Assembly (NCBI GenBank): GCA_002347725.1 | Contig: DDXA01000004.1 | Location: 682,001-746,000 of the forward strand | Source of the DNA: Actinobacteria bacterium UBA2272 | Lineage (GTDB): Bacteria > Actinomycetota > Coriobacteriia > Anaerosomatales > Anaerosomataceae | Length of the DNA: 64,000 nt | Direction: 5' to 3' | Part shown: positions 40,909 to 50,687 of the stretch, piece by piece | Layout of the letters: each line of letters starts with the position of its first letter | Numbering within the stretch: the first letter of the stretch is position 1 | Notes under the pieces: generated by a model | Databases searched by the model: none | What the model saw: only the letters and a program-made list of their open reading frames with translations | What the model was told of the DNA's origin: nothing | Made by a program: the position numbers and the translations under genes

Positions 40909-43900
40909 GTGCGCGTTACGGGGCACATGCCGCCGAAGCCGGGACACGACTCGCAGAGCGCCTCGTCGTAACGATCGAGCGGCGCGTACTCCTGTGCGGA
41001 GATCCGTCCCACGATCTCCGTGACCGCTAGTTCGATGTCCGCGCGATCGGACGCCGCGTACTCAAAGACCGTCTCCCGGCTCCTCTCCAACTCGGCGAAG
41101 ACCACCTTGACCGAGCACGCTCCGGCCGCAAGCGCGGCCAGCGCGTAGCACTCACCCTGGAGCCGGAAGCGCTCGCGCGCATCTGCGTCGGTCAGCGTAC
41201 TCGCCCCCGTCTTGAAGTCGATCACAAGAGCGTGATCGGCGTCCCGGGCGAGCAGGTCGATAGCTCCTCCGAGCGTCGTGCCGGCCACGGGGACCGAAAT
41301 CGGCACCTCATGCGAGACGCGCGGCATACGAAACGCCTCGGCGGCGAGATCCGAATCGAGGAAGGTCCGGACCGCACGCTCGAGCCTCGGGGTCTCCGCG
41401 GTGTCCAGTCCTGCTGCCGTCACCGCCGGCGCCAGTAGCTGGCCGATGTCGGCGCCCTCCGACTCACACCGCTCGAGCACCGCGTGGACCGCGCTGCCGA
41501 ACGCCAGCGCGTCCGCTCCCCGCACCGTGGGCGGCGGCGCCGAGCGCGCGACGACCGCCAGGTAATAGCGGTACGGACACTCCCGGTATGTGTTGAGCGC
41601 CGAGTATGAGACGCGTCGTGGGGTTCTGCACTTGGGCCGGCCGACAGCATGCGGCGGCCACGTCACGGCCGACACGGTCGTCCCCGGACCGGCGACGACT
41701 TCCTCGGGCTCCAGGCGCACACCCGGCCGGACCGCATCCGCGGCGAGCAGCGCGTCGTCTTCGGCGGTCGGCGCCAGTAGGCTTATCTTCACGCGCCCCT
41801 GTCCGAGGTCGCGCGAACCTTGTTCGATGGCGCCGACGCCACCCATCCCCACCGCCGTGCGGAAGAGCCCCGCCGGTGAGTCGTCAGCCTCCTTCTCCGG
41901 ACTCGTGACCGCAACGACCGTCAAACTCTCCTTGGCACGCGTGCACGCCACGTAGAGGAGTCGAATGGTCTCCGCCGCCGCCGCGCGCCCCGACACTTCG
42001 GCCACCGCAGCCGAGCCACACGTGTCAACGGACTTGTCACCGCACTTGAGCCTGATGCCCAGGGTCGGCCGCCCCTCGATGCGTGCGAGTGAGATTCCCT
42101 CCGGCGGCGGCGGCTTGGACAACGCCCCCACGACCACGGCACGGAACTCGAGGCCTTTGGCCGCGTGGATGCTCATGATGCGGACGGCCGCTGTTTGTGC
42201 GCCGATCACCGCCTCCGGCTCATCCGCGCCGTATGCCTCGCGCGACTCGAGATATGCGAGGAAGCCGGCGATGCCGCCGCCCACGGAGGACTCGTACTCG
42301 CGGCCCCAGCGCGCCAGCTTGAGTACGTTGTTCCAGGCACGCGCACCCCCAGTGCCCGAGGCGAAGCACATCAGGTCGACGTCGAGCGCGTCGAGCGCGC
42401 CCAGGAGCGTGTCCTCCAGGGAGCGGGCCCCCCGGTATGTGCGGGCCTCGTGGATGACCGCGACGACGCGAGCCAGCGCCGAAGCATCGTCCGGGTCCAG
42501 CGCGGGTCCTATCGTCTCGAGCACGGGCCATAGGTGGGTGTCACGCTTAGGGAGACCGTGCGCCTCAGCGTGGAGGTCGGCGTGTCTCCTGATGCTGAAC
42601 AACGCGTCCGGACTCAACCCGCCGAGCCTGCCCGCGAGTACCGACACGAGCGCAGCGTCGTCAAGGACATTGTCGACGGTCCTCAACAGGGCGCGTGACT
42701 CGACCACCTCAGCAGCCTCGAAGAACGCACCTCCTGAATTGAGCGCCGAGGGTATCCCCCGTGCAGTCAGCGCGCGCTCCACGGCAATCGCTCGCCCGGC
42801 AGACAGCCGCTGCATCAGCACCGCGACATCGGCCGGCGCCACACCCGCGTCGACGATCTCAGCCACGCGGTCCGCGATGCACTCGGCCTCGATCGCCTTA
42901 CGCGCCTCCCCTGTGACGCCCGAGAGGTCGAGGAAGCGCACCTCGAACGGATCGCCCGGACACCCGCGGCCCCCGTCGGCTGCGGGAGAACTCCAGTCGG
43001 GCCACGAGTGGGCGACAAATGCCGGACCGAGCATCGCCGGGTGCGCAAAGACCGCCCCCAGGTCGCCCAGAAGCCGCGGGGCGATACGGTAGTTGGTGCG
43101 AAGCGGATGGTGGCACTCGATACTGCGCGCCCGTTCCCGGAACACCTCGACGTCTGCATGGCGGAACGCATAGATCGATTGGTTCTCATCGCCCACCGTG
43201 CACAGATTGCCGGCGGCAAGCGTCTCGGCGATCCGCAGCTGGAGCGCGTTAGCATCCTGGAACTCATCGATCATCACCATAGCGAACCTGCCGCGGAACT
43301 CGGCAGCGATGTCCGGCCGGGACTCCAACAGGCGCGCCGTCATGACCTGTAGATCCTCGAAATCGAGCGCACTCCGATCGTGCTTCATCCCGACGTACGT
43401 TCGCTCGAACCGGGACACCAGATCCAGGAAAGCCTTCTCGAACGGCCTCACGCGCAGCTGCGCCACACACTGCTCCACCTCGTCCACACGGTGGTGAGCC
43501 TCATCCACAAGCCCGTTGAGCCCCTCGATGCGTGCATCCCGGCGCAGCCCGCTGCGCGAGGGTGATTCGCCGGGGGCGCGCGTCATCTCTTCCGCGATCC
43601 GACGCACCGCTGCGGCGTTGTTGCGCACCGTCACACACCCCTGCAGCCCGTCCATCGCCGAGGCGATCTCGAGAAGCGCCCGGAGCGCTTCCCGGAGCCT
43701 TCGCGTGACCTCGTCAGACGAGACCGTCGCGATCGCGTCGGAAGCCAGACCGAGCGCTCGAATGCTCCCGCTGACGTTCTGAACGGCGCGGGCCACCGTC
43801 GCGAACCCGAACTCATCGAAGAGGGCGACACCCGCCGGACTGTCCTCGATCAGCTCGCCGATGGCGACATTCAACGCCTCAGACTCGAGCGCCGAAGCGG

Positions 43901-44270
43901 TCGGCTGGTCGAGGACGCGGAAACGCGGATCCAAGCCAGCATCAAGCGCGTACTGCCGCAACACACGCGCACACATGCCATGGATGGTAGAGATCCAGGC
44001 CTCGCCCACGCGACGCGCCGCATCGTGGCGGCCTGCCGCGGCGAGCTCCCTCCTGATCCGCTCGGCAATTTCAGCCGCAGCCTTGTCTGTGTAGGTGACC
44101 GTAAGCAACTCAGACGGATCGCACGACACATACGGCGACTCGCCGAGCACCGCACTCACGAAGCGTGCGGCAAGCACGCTCGTCTTGCCGGCGCCCGCTC
44201 CGGCGCTGATGAACAGGTCGACCGGTCCCGCATCCACGGCCGCCCGCTGCGCGGCATCAAGGTCGGGCAT
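40905..44270 (-). CDS. addA: AddA-type UvrD helicase-nuclease
   Basis: 1121 residues. Walker A is ISAGAGAGKTS (residues 21-31); TYTDKAAAEIAERI is motif Ia; MVMIDEFQDAN is Walker B; VGDENQSIYAFRHAD, VRIMSIHAAKGLEF and LLYVACTRAKESL are UvrD motifs. The C-terminal PD-(D/E)XK nuclease has ALVIDFKTGAS and a QGECYALA motif. Cys in YRECPYRYYL plus CESCPGFGGMC suggest an Fe-S cluster nuclease here too, normally an AddB feature. With AddB it resects double-strand ends. GGAGG 7 nt before the ATG. Confidence 0.92.
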   Translation of the reverse strand: MPDLDAAQRAAVDAGPVDLFISAGAGAGKTSVLAARFVSAVLGESPYVSCDPSELLTVTYTDKAAAEIAERIRRELAAAGRHDAARRVGEAWISTIHGMCARVLRQYALDAGLDPRFRVLDQPTASALESEALNVAIGELIEDSPAGVALFDEFGFATVARAVQNVSGSIRALGLASDAIATVSSDEVTRRLREALRALLEIASAMDGLQGCVTVRNNAAAVRRIAEEMTRAPGESPSRSGLRRDARIEGLNGLVDEAHHRVDEVEQCVAQLRVRPFEKAFLDLVSRFERTYVGMKHDRSALDFEDLQVMTARLLESRPDIAAEFRGRFAMVMIDEFQDANALQLRIAETLAAGNLCTVGDENQSIYAFRHADVEVFRERARSIECHHPLRTNYRIAPRLLGDLGAVFAHPAMLGPAFVAHSWPDWSSPAADGGRGCPGDPFEVRFLDLSGVTGEARKAIEAECIADRVAEIVDAGVAPADVAVLMQRLSAGRAIAVERALTARGIPSALNSGGAFFEAAEVVESRALLRTVDNVLDDAALVSVLAGRLGGLSPDALFSIRRHADLHAEAHGLPKRDTHLWPVLETIGPALDPDDASALARVVAVIHEARTYRGARSLEDTLLGALDALDVDLMCFASGTGGARAWNNVLKLARWGREYESSVGGGIAGFLAYLESREAYGADEPEAVIGAQTAAVRIMSIHAAKGLEFRAVVVGALSKPPPPEGISLARIEGRPTLGIRLKCGDKSVDTCGSAAVAEVSGRAAAAETIRLLYVACTRAKESLTVVAVTSPEKEADDSPAGLFRTAVGMGGVGAIEQGSRDLGQGRVKISLLAPTAEDDALLAADAVRPGVRLEPEEVVAGPGTTVSAVTWPPHAVGRPKCRTPRRVSYSALNTYRECPYRYYLAVVARSAPPPTVRGADALAFGSAVHAVLERCESEGADIGQLLAPAVTAAGLDTAETPRLERAVRTFLDSDLAAEAFRMPRVSHEVPISVPVAGTTLGGAIDLLARDADHALVIDFKTGASTLTDADARERFRLQGECYALAALAAGACSVKVVFAELERSRETVFEYAASDRADIELAVTEIVGRISAQEYAPLDRYDEALCESCPGFGGMCPVTRT

Positions 44271-47160
44271 GTGCAGGCCTCCGATCGGCGCAGAATGCGC
44301 GGGCCGAACAGTACGCTGGACAACCGCGCTCCGGAGGCACGGGCGCGATGCGACCGCCTCTCATACCGGCGACGGCCTCCCGAGCCATCTCGATCGCGTC
44401 GGCCACTACCTGTCGGGCTGTCTCCGCATCGACTGCGTCATTTCGCACGAACGACCCGTCTGCAAGAACGGCGTCGACGAACCCGCGCGGCTTCCCGCCC
44501 TTCATCGAGCGATACAGTCCCCCCGCAACCGTCAGTCCTAGCCTGCGTGCAGCGACCGCCGCGTAGAGCGGCAGCTGCACCAGTCCCTCATCCACGAAGC
44601 GTGCGTACGTGCGTGTGTGGTCGACAGCACCGAGTTTGTAGTCGGTCACCACCAGAATCCGCCCGTCGGCGTCTATGCGGTCGATCCGACCCTTCAGGAG
44701 GAACCCGGCGAACGGCTCGGGCTCGTCGTCCATGCCAAACGCCCACTCGCGGTGCACCGGCGCCAGGCCCGGCAACAGCGCGGCATCCGTTTCCAACATT
44801 TGCCATGTCTGACGGATGGTGGCCCGGACCTGTATCTCTTCGGCTGCGGAGACTGCCCGGATACCCTCCGCGGCTGCGCTGGCCACGCGGGTATGGATCA
44901 CACGGGCCTCGGTCAACAGCCTGGGGGTCAGGCGCGGCTCGCCGGTACGCAGGGTGAACTCGTCGTAGAAATCGCGCATGATCGTGTGTGCGAGCGCACC
45001 GGCTGCCGCCGCATCGATGCGGACATCGAGCTCTCTGGGCCGCACGACCCGCTCCACATACCACCGGTACGGGCAACTCAGGTACGACTCGATCTCGGTG
45101 GCCGAGAAGACCTCCCGCGCGGCCAGCGTTTCACGTGTCGTCGCCCCGAGCTCACCCGTTGCGCGGTGTGCACGGCCACGTGCACGCGCGATGCGTCGCT
45201 GGTCCGCCGCATCGCACCCGTCAAGAGCGCCGCTGGAGGCGACTGCCCGGAGCGCCCGCCGACGGGTGAGCGGAGCATCGAAGTGGCCCGCAGCCCCGTC
45301 TGCCTCGAGCACGCGCTGTGGCGGCATCGAGTCCGGCTCCTCATTGAGCGGCTCGTGCCGGTAGAGGTCGAGGACCTCCTCGAGAAAGGTGGAAGGCCGC
45401 CGAACGCGGCCCTCCGCATCGTGGGACTGGGCACTCAGCACAAGACGCCGTGACGCACGCGTCGCCACCAGGTAGAAGAGCAGTCTCTCCTGCTCCACTC
45501 CCCCGCGAGGCGCAACGTCGATGCCTGCCGAGCCGAGTTCCGCTGCAACCGTCGGCGCCGAGAGGACGTCATCGCGCGATGTGCGCGGAAACACCCCGGC
45601 GTTGAGCCCCCCTACAATGACGCAGTCGAACCGGCGCCCACGGGCACGTTCGGCGGCCATAACCTGCACCCGATGGGGATCCTCGTGAGCCGTGACGGTA
45701 ATCGTCGCCTCGGCAAGAGCCGCCCCGATCCCCGATGCGCTGATGCCCGACTCTCCGAGAAGTGCCGCGGCTTCGATGGCCTCAGCGAACACACGAGAGG
45801 CGCCGATATCGAGTAGCGCCTGGCCGTTCTCGCACGCATCCCCCCTCCAGGCCCTCCCGAGCATGCCGGCGACGAGACGATGCCACCTCTGACGGCTGTC
45901 CGCACTTCCCACCGAGTCGCATGCCCGCCGCACCTCGCGAATGAACAGCCCCGTTGCTGGTTCAATGCGACCCGCAAGAACCTCGAACCGGCGGGCTGTT
46001 ACGGCTCCCGAAGACCGTATGCAGGCGTCGAGAGCATCAAGATCCTGGTGGGAGGCCGGACTATATGGCGTTCGCAGCAGATCCATGCGCTCCACATGCT
46101 CACCCCCCGAGAACCGCAGGGCAACAAGGAGCGCCCGCCCGAGCCCCGAGCGTGCGAAGGGTACACGCCCGTCCCACTCAGCCTCGATGCCCGCCTCGAA
46201 AAGGGCCGTACCGAGCGGAGCCACGTAGCCAGACGGATCACGGAACACGATCGCTATCCGCCCCGGCGCGATGCCGTCACCGATCGCGTCCTGAACCTCG
46301 CGCACGATCCGAGCCGACTCGGCACCTTCCCCCCACGCCTGCGAGATGATCACCGCGCCTTTCGCGACGGCGGCCGACCTCGCCGGACCTCCGAGGTGAC
46401 GCTCGATCGCGGCAAGCTCTCCGGGCGCAGTGAATGTGTCGGGGAGCGGCTGGTGGTCTACGGTCCCCATGCGGGCGAGCCGTGAGACGAGCCCGGCCGC
46501 AGCGACCGTTGCTGGTACCGTGGAGTCGTACGTCAAGCAGATCAACACCTCAGTCATGCCCGACGCACGCACGACGAACTGCTCTTGAGTCGCGGTGAGC
46601 CCCATCACCCGGTTCACCACGAGCACATCCGGCACGCATGACGGCTCGAATCCATCGATGACGATCCGATGCGCCTCTGCTCGCTCCACCATCCCCGCGG
46701 CGGACAACAGGCCCGCATAGGTATTCACCACGCGCACCAGCGTCGCCGCAACGCTGTCGATCTCCCCGGGGGGCATCGGTGCGCCGGGAGACGCCGCAGC
46801 CCGTCGGCAGAGTCGATCCAGTACGCCCGTCACGCCGCGTGTGGCCAGGCGCGGGTCGTAGGATTCCGACTGGCAGATTCTGACAGCTTCATCTACGAGG
46901 ATGAGCCGCTCTGCCGACGTGACCAGGGATCGGCCGTCTCCACGTGCATACCAGTGGCCGTCGAGGAATGAGTCGAGCGTGCCTGTGGCCAGACCGATAG
47001 GGCAGTCGTGAGCGAACTCCTCGGCTGCCCGCAACGCATCGGGTACCGACGGCACGAGGATCAGCGCCCGCCCACCCGCGCGCACGACCTCCCGAGCGCG
47101 CCTGTAAGCCACGCCGGTCTTACCCGAGTTCGCCGATCCTGTGATCACGCGCAAGGCCAT
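44257..47160 (-). CDS. addB: AddB-type helicase-like nuclease subunit
   Basis: 967 residues. Walker A GSANSGKT (residues 8-15) opens an inactive-type helicase fold; IVGGLNAGVFPRTS and LLFYLVATRASRRLVLSAQ are helicase-family segments. The C-terminal nuclease has SYLSCPYRWYVERVV, LVVTDYKLGAV, LQLPLYAAVAA... and CPAYCSARAFC, giving the four Cys of the Fe-S cluster. AddAB processes double-strand breaks for RecA. It overlaps addA by 14 bp. Confidence 0.9.
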   Translation of the reverse strand: MALRVITGSANSGKTGVAYRRAREVVRAGGRALILVPSVPDALRAAEEFAHDCPIGLATGTLDSFLDGHWYARGDGRSLVTSAERLILVDEAVRICQSESYDPRLATRGVTGVLDRLCRRAAASPGAPMPPGEIDSVAATLVRVVNTYAGLLSAAGMVERAEAHRIVIDGFEPSCVPDVLVVNRVMGLTATQEQFVVRASGMTEVLICLTYDSTVPATVAAAGLVSRLARMGTVDHQPLPDTFTAPGELAAIERHLGGPARSAAVAKGAVIISQAWGEGAESARIVREVQDAIGDGIAPGRIAIVFRDPSGYVAPLGTALFEAGIEAEWDGRVPFARSGLGRALLVALRFSGGEHVERMDLLRTPYSPASHQDLDALDACIRSSGAVTARRFEVLAGRIEPATGLFIREVRRACDSVGSADSRQRWHRLVAGMLGRAWRGDACENGQALLDIGASRVFAEAIEAAALLGESGISASGIGAALAEATITVTAHEDPHRVQVMAAERARGRRFDCVIVGGLNAGVFPRTSRDDVLSAPTVAAELGSAGIDVAPRGGVEQERLLFYLVATRASRRLVLSAQSHDAEGRVRRPSTFLEEVLDLYRHEPLNEEPDSMPPQRVLEADGAAGHFDAPLTRRRALRAVASSGALDGCDAADQRRIARARGRAHRATGELGATTRETLAAREVFSATEIESYLSCPYRWYVERVVRPRELDVRIDAAAAGALAHTIMRDFYDEFTLRTGEPRLTPRLLTEARVIHTRVASAAAEGIRAVSAAEEIQVRATIRQTWQMLETDAALLPGLAPVHREWAFGMDDEPEPFAGFLLKGRIDRIDADGRILVVTDYKLGAVDHTRTYARFVDEGLVQLPLYAAVAARRLGLTVAGGLYRSMKGGKPRGFVDAVLADGSFVRNDAVDAETARQVVADAIEMAREAVAGMRGGRIAPVPPERGCPAYCSARAFCADRRPAHARP

Positions 47161-47246
47161 CAGTCACTCACCTCGATGGCGAGTGTGACGCCAGGGTCTG
47201 ACACTATCGGCCGGACGCGCAACCCGATCGAAGACGCGAGCAGCCG

Positions 47247-47546
47247 TCAGGAGGAGACCACCGTTCCCGAGTAGCGATGAACGCCTTGCCTGATCTCGTG
47301 GACTTTGCGCCACGCGACCTCTTCGTCTCTGCCCAGGTAGTGATCCATCTTCGAGCCAAGGACCTCAACGGCGTGCTCCGCGCGTTCCGCGACGCCGCGC
47401 GCTGCATCTGCGACCCGCCCCGCCTCTTCCGCAAGCCGCCGCCTCGTCCTCGATCCCGAGTCTGGTGCGAACAACAGACCGATGATGACACCTGCAACGC
47501 CACCGACGAGGATGCCTATGACAAAATATTCCAGTCGCTTATTCAT
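47247..47546 (-). CDS. YtxH-domain membrane protein
   Basis: 99 residues. FVIGILVGGVAGVIIGLLFAPDSGSRTRRRL is the YtxH signature: one membrane segment with a Gly-rich pattern then SG..TR. The rest is coiled-coil-like. It overlaps the parB stop by 8 bp and is the last gene of the parAB unit. Function unknown; it could bind the membrane near the origin. Confidence 0.8.
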   Translation of the reverse strand: MNKRLEYFVIGILVGGVAGVIIGLLFAPDSGSRTRRRLAEEAGRVADAARGVAERAEHAVEVLGSKMDHYLGRDEEVAWRKVHEIRQGVHRYSGTVVSS

Positions 47547-48417
47547 TAACTGCCCCTTCGGAGACCGCCCTGTCCTCGCCCTCGGTGAGCAGTCTCATGA
47601 TTCTCTCCAGGTCGGTCTCATCGTGGAAGTCAATCTCTATCTTGCCCTTCTTCGCCGTCTGCCGCACACGCACGTTCGTCGACAGCAGACGCCGCAACTT
47701 CCGGGCGACGATCTTGTACGATTTCGGCGTCAGGGGACGCTGCGCCTGAATACTGGCCCCTGCGGCAAGGAGTTTCGCGATGCTCTCGGCCTCACGGACC
47801 GAAAGCCCCTCATCGACGCACTTCCTTGCGAGGGTGTGTCGCCGATCGTCATCAGGAATGGACAGGATCGCACGCGCATGGCCCGCCGAGATCTGACTCT
47901 TGTACAGGAGATCCAGGATGTCTTCAGGCAGGTCAAGTAACCTAAGTGTGTTGGTGACCGCAGAACGGGACTTCGAAACCCGGTCCGCCAGCTCGGACTG
48001 CGTCATGTGGTACTCGTCGATCAGCCGTCGGTATCCTCGAGCTTCTTCAACAGGATTCAGATCCTCTCGCTGCAGGTTCTCGATGAGAGCCAGGGCAAGC
48101 GCCTCGGTCTCGCTGCATATCATCACTCTGACCGGAACCTTCTCGAGGCCCGCCTCACGCGCCGCGCGCCACCTGCGCTCGCCGGCTATGATCTGGTACT
48201 CATTCCCTATCGGTCTCACCACGATAGGCTGCAACACACCCACCTTCTTGATCGAGTCCGCAAGTTCGGAGATGTGCGTTTCATCCATGGCCGTACGTGG
48301 CTGATTCGGGTTCGGCGCCACTGACGTGATCGGCAGTTCAAGTACCTCGGTGCCGGCCTCCTGCCCTGCGCCCGGTATTAGGGCCGAGAGCCCCTTGCCA
48401 AGACCTCGCTTAGACAC
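47539..48417 (-). CDS. parB: ParB/Spo0J centromere-binding CTPase
   Basis: 292 residues. MSKRGLGKGLSALIP is the usual start. The ParB CTPase domain has ITSVAPNPNQPR, ELADSIKKVGVLQPIVVRP, YQIIAGERRWRAA (the GERR CTP contact). A helix-turn-helix (MTQSELADRVSKSRSAVTNTLRLL) binds parS, two sites of which lie 1.6 kb away. The C-terminus dimerises. Overlaps parA and the YtxH gene by 8 bp each. Confidence 0.96.
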   Translation of the reverse strand: MSKRGLGKGLSALIPGAGQEAGTEVLELPITSVAPNPNQPRTAMDETHISELADSIKKVGVLQPIVVRPIGNEYQIIAGERRWRAAREAGLEKVPVRVMICSETEALALALIENLQREDLNPVEEARGYRRLIDEYHMTQSELADRVSKSRSAVTNTLRLLDLPEDILDLLYKSQISAGHARAILSIPDDDRRHTLARKCVDEGLSVREAESIAKLLAAGASIQAQRPLTPKSYKIVARKLRRLLSTNVRVRQTAKKGKIEIDFHDETDLERIMRLLTEGEDRAVSEGAVNE

Positions 48418-49213
48418 GGCTGATCACTTCCTTCGCGAGACTCCGATATGCCTCCGCACCACGTCCATGCGGGTCGTAGAGCGTTACCGGCATGCCGAAA
48501 CTGGGCGCCTCGGACAGCCGGACTCCACGGGGGATGAGCGTCTCGAAGACGGTGTCCTCAAAGAAGTCGCGAACTTCGTCGACCACCTGCTGCGACAGCC
48601 TCGTGCGTCGGTCGAACATGGTCATGAGCACGCCGAACACCCCGAGCGCGGGGTTCAGATGGGTTCTCACGAGGCGCACGCTCTCCATGAGCTTACTCAG
48701 GCCCTCAAGCGCGTAGTACTCACACTGAACAGGGATGAGCACCCCGTTGGCGGCCGTCAGCGCGTTGATGGTCAGCAGACCGAGTGACGGGGGGCAGTCG
48801 ATGATCACGAAATCGAAGTCGCCAAGGACGGGCTGGAGGACTTGTTTGAGCTTGGACTCCCGACTAAAAGCCGAGACAAGCTCGATCTCCGCACCAGCGA
48901 GCTGAATCGTTGAGGGAATCACGAACACATGTTCGACGGCGACAGGCTCGATGAGCTTCTCGATGGGAACGTCGCCGAGCAGAACGTTATAGATGCATTC
49001 CTCACGGCGGTTCTTGTCGAGCCCGTATCCGGAAGTCGCATTCCCTTGAGGATCGAGGTCTATGAGCAGGACGCGCTTCCCCTCATCTCCAAGAGTCGCC
49101 GCGAGGTTGACGGCGGTAGTGCTCTTGCCGACGCCACCCTTCTGGTTCACCACCGCGATGACGAACGCCTCGCCGGCGCGATGCCCCCCCTGCCCGACGG
49201 TGACCTCAGACAC
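48410..49213 (-). CDS. parA: ParA/Soj chromosome-partition ATPase
   Basis: 267 residues. The deviant Walker A is VNQKGGVGKSTTAVNLAA. Walker B is FVIIDCPPSLGLLT, and YYALEGLSKLMESV and VFGVLMTMFDRRT are typical of chromosomal Soj. It moves ParB-parS complexes and, in some species, regulates DnaA. It is followed by parB with an 8-bp overlap. Confidence 0.96.
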   Translation of the reverse strand: MSEVTVGQGGHRAGEAFVIAVVNQKGGVGKSTTAVNLAATLGDEGKRVLLIDLDPQGNATSGYGLDKNRREECIYNVLLGDVPIEKLIEPVAVEHVFVIPSTIQLAGAEIELVSAFSRESKLKQVLQPVLGDFDFVIIDCPPSLGLLTINALTAANGVLIPVQCEYYALEGLSKLMESVRLVRTHLNPALGVFGVLMTMFDRRTRLSQQVVDEVRDFFEDTVFETLIPRGVRLSEAPSFGMPVTLYDPHGRGAEAYRSLAKEVISRV

Positions 49214-49288
49214 TTAGTGCCTCCTCCCGAGTAACACTCTCAGCGGTCAGTATACGCTATGCGCGTACGTCAGCACAGTCGGCGGCCT

Positions 49289-50059
49289 CTACTCCCTACG
49301 ATCAGCCATACTCGGCCCAGGGTCTCCTCCAAGAGGCTCGCGCTGGGCCTTCCCGGGCTGACGTGGCAGCTTGATTCGGGGCGCTCGAGTCTTGACGAAC
49401 TCCACCGCTGTCCGCATCTCTTCACCACCGGGCAGCGCATAGAACCTCGCACCGGATAGTTCGAGCCCACATACCTCTGCTGCGCTTCTGCCACGTGCAA
49501 TCTCTTCGGTAGTCGGAGCGCCCTTCAGGGCAATCAGTCGACCGCCCGCCCCGAGGAGCGGGGCCGCCAGTTCGACAAGAGATGCAACTGGCGCTACCGC
49601 GCGCGCCACAACAGTTTGTGCGAAGGCACCACGCTCGGCAGCCAGATCTTCGGCACGTCCGGCGTACACCTCGGCCCCGCAATCGATCTCCGACAGGACA
49701 CTACGAAGGAAGTTGGCCTTTTTCTGCACCGACTCGCACAGCACCGTCCGCAGTCCGAGCACCACCGCCAAGGGTACCCCCGGGTATCCGGCACCTGATC
49801 CAATGTCGACTAGCGGACCTCTGACAGCTGCCACATGCTGGAGCCAGGCCAGGGAGTCCACGATATGAAGTCGAAGGACCGCCTCCGGCGACGTGATGCG
49901 CGTGAGATTCACGTGCTTGTTCGCGTCAAGCATCATCAGCGCATGCCGAGTGACGGAGGCTGCCTGGGCCTCGTTCAGCCTGCACCCCACGTCGCCGATG
50001 GCAGCAACAACGCTGCTCGGAGCAAGGATGTCGTCAGCAGTTGGTTTCACGTGAAACAT
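49289..50059 (-). CDS. rsmG: 16S rRNA (guanine527-N7) methyltransferase
   Basis: 256 residues from the ATG at 50059; an ATG nine codons upstream (50086) is possible but lacks a ribosome site. SAM-binding segments are VDIGSGAGYPGVPLAVV and LCESVQKKANFL; VARAVAPVASLVELAAPLL is conserved. The C-terminal ~25 residues are basic and extra. The first codons (ATG TTT CAC GTG AAA) contain a parS site, so coding and centromere functions overlap. Near-origin position is standard. Confidence 0.93.
   Translation of the reverse strand: MFHVKPTADDILAPSSVVAAIGDVGCRLNEAQAASVTRHALMMLDANKHVNLTRITSPEAVLRLHIVDSLAWLQHVAAVRGPLVDIGSGAGYPGVPLAVVLGLRTVLCESVQKKANFLRSVLSEIDCGAEVYAGRAEDLAAERGAFAQTVVARAVAPVASLVELAAPLLGAGGRLIALKGAPTTEEIARGRSAAEVCGLELSGARFYALPGGEEMRTAVEFVKTRAPRIKLPRQPGKAQREPLGGDPGPSMADRRE
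50043..50058. other. parS site 1
   Basis: GGTTTCACGTGAAACA: 15 of 16 bases of the consensus TGTTTCACGTGAAACA. It lies inside the first codons of rsmG. Confidence 0.93.
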
Positions 50060-50113
50060 TCTGCCCTTTGGCGCGACGGCATGCAAGAGGTCGCTCTGCG
50101 CGGAAGAGAATTT

Positions 50114-50129
50114 TGTTTCACGTGAAACC
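50114..50129. other. parS site 2
   Basis: TGTTTCACGTGAAACC: 15 of 16 bases of the consensus, 71 bp from site 1 (centre to centre). Two sites close together form the ParB loading zone near oriC. Confidence 0.93.
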
Positions 50130-50639
50130 GGCTAGCCTCAAGACCGCCTACGGCTGCGGAACCGGCCGAGACGCTTGGTGTTGTGGACGACCGTCCAAAA
50201 GGAAGGTCACAAGCATGGACCTGCGGTCTACTGTCGTGTTCCCACGCACCGTGGACTTCAGTCACTCGTGCGCACGGAGTATGGACTTACCTGCCGAAGT
50301 CAGCGGCCCCGCAGTCCTCGGACCTCTGGCACGTACGCTTCGCAAGCCGACACCAATGTGCCGCGCACCTCGGCGATCGCACGCCGTAACGTGGCGACGA
50401 AAGCGCGCCCGGACTTCTGGCTCTCACTCCGCTTGATTGGCCCACACTCTGTAACCGGAGCGCAAGAACAGGTACACACCTGCCGGCTTGGATAGTTGCT
50501 GCCGCCGCAGTCCAGCTCTCGGCGGTGCACGCCGCTGAGGGTGTGGCTGCTCGGTGCGGTCGTCGCGACGTTCAGCGCACAGATCAGGCAGGAGCGGGCG
50601 GGGGGAGCGTCACCGCGTGGAGCATCGACCATGGAAAGG

Positions 50640-50665
50640 TAAGGGGCGCCTGATGGCGCCCCTTA
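50640..50665 (-). terminator. Hairpin after jag
   Basis: Perfect 11-bp stem TAAGGGGCGCC / GGCGCCCCTTA with a 4-nt loop, 22 bp past jag. The minus-strand tail is ACCTTTCC. It ends the rpmH-to-jag unit. Confidence 0.65.
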
Positions 50666-50687
50666 CACTCCCTTCCTCCCACACCGA

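Larger units (their letters stand above)
50060..50687. other. 628-bp gap between rsmG and jag
   Basis: Besides parS site 2 and the hairpin at 50640, I see no supported gene. A 73-codon frame starting at 50215 on the + strand has AAGGAAGG in front but a sequence without known features. A 110-codon frame on the other strand (50300-50632) lacks a ribosome site. Confidence 0.6.

Noticed and set aside
50215..50436. 73-codon frame on the + strand with AAGGAAGG in front
   Set aside because: Composition is not gene-like (Arg/Ser/Pro-rich, no domain) and it lies in a gap near parS; kept only as a note.
50300..50632. 110-codon frame on the minus strand
   Set aside because: No ribosome site, begins right after a hairpin, and no recognisable features.
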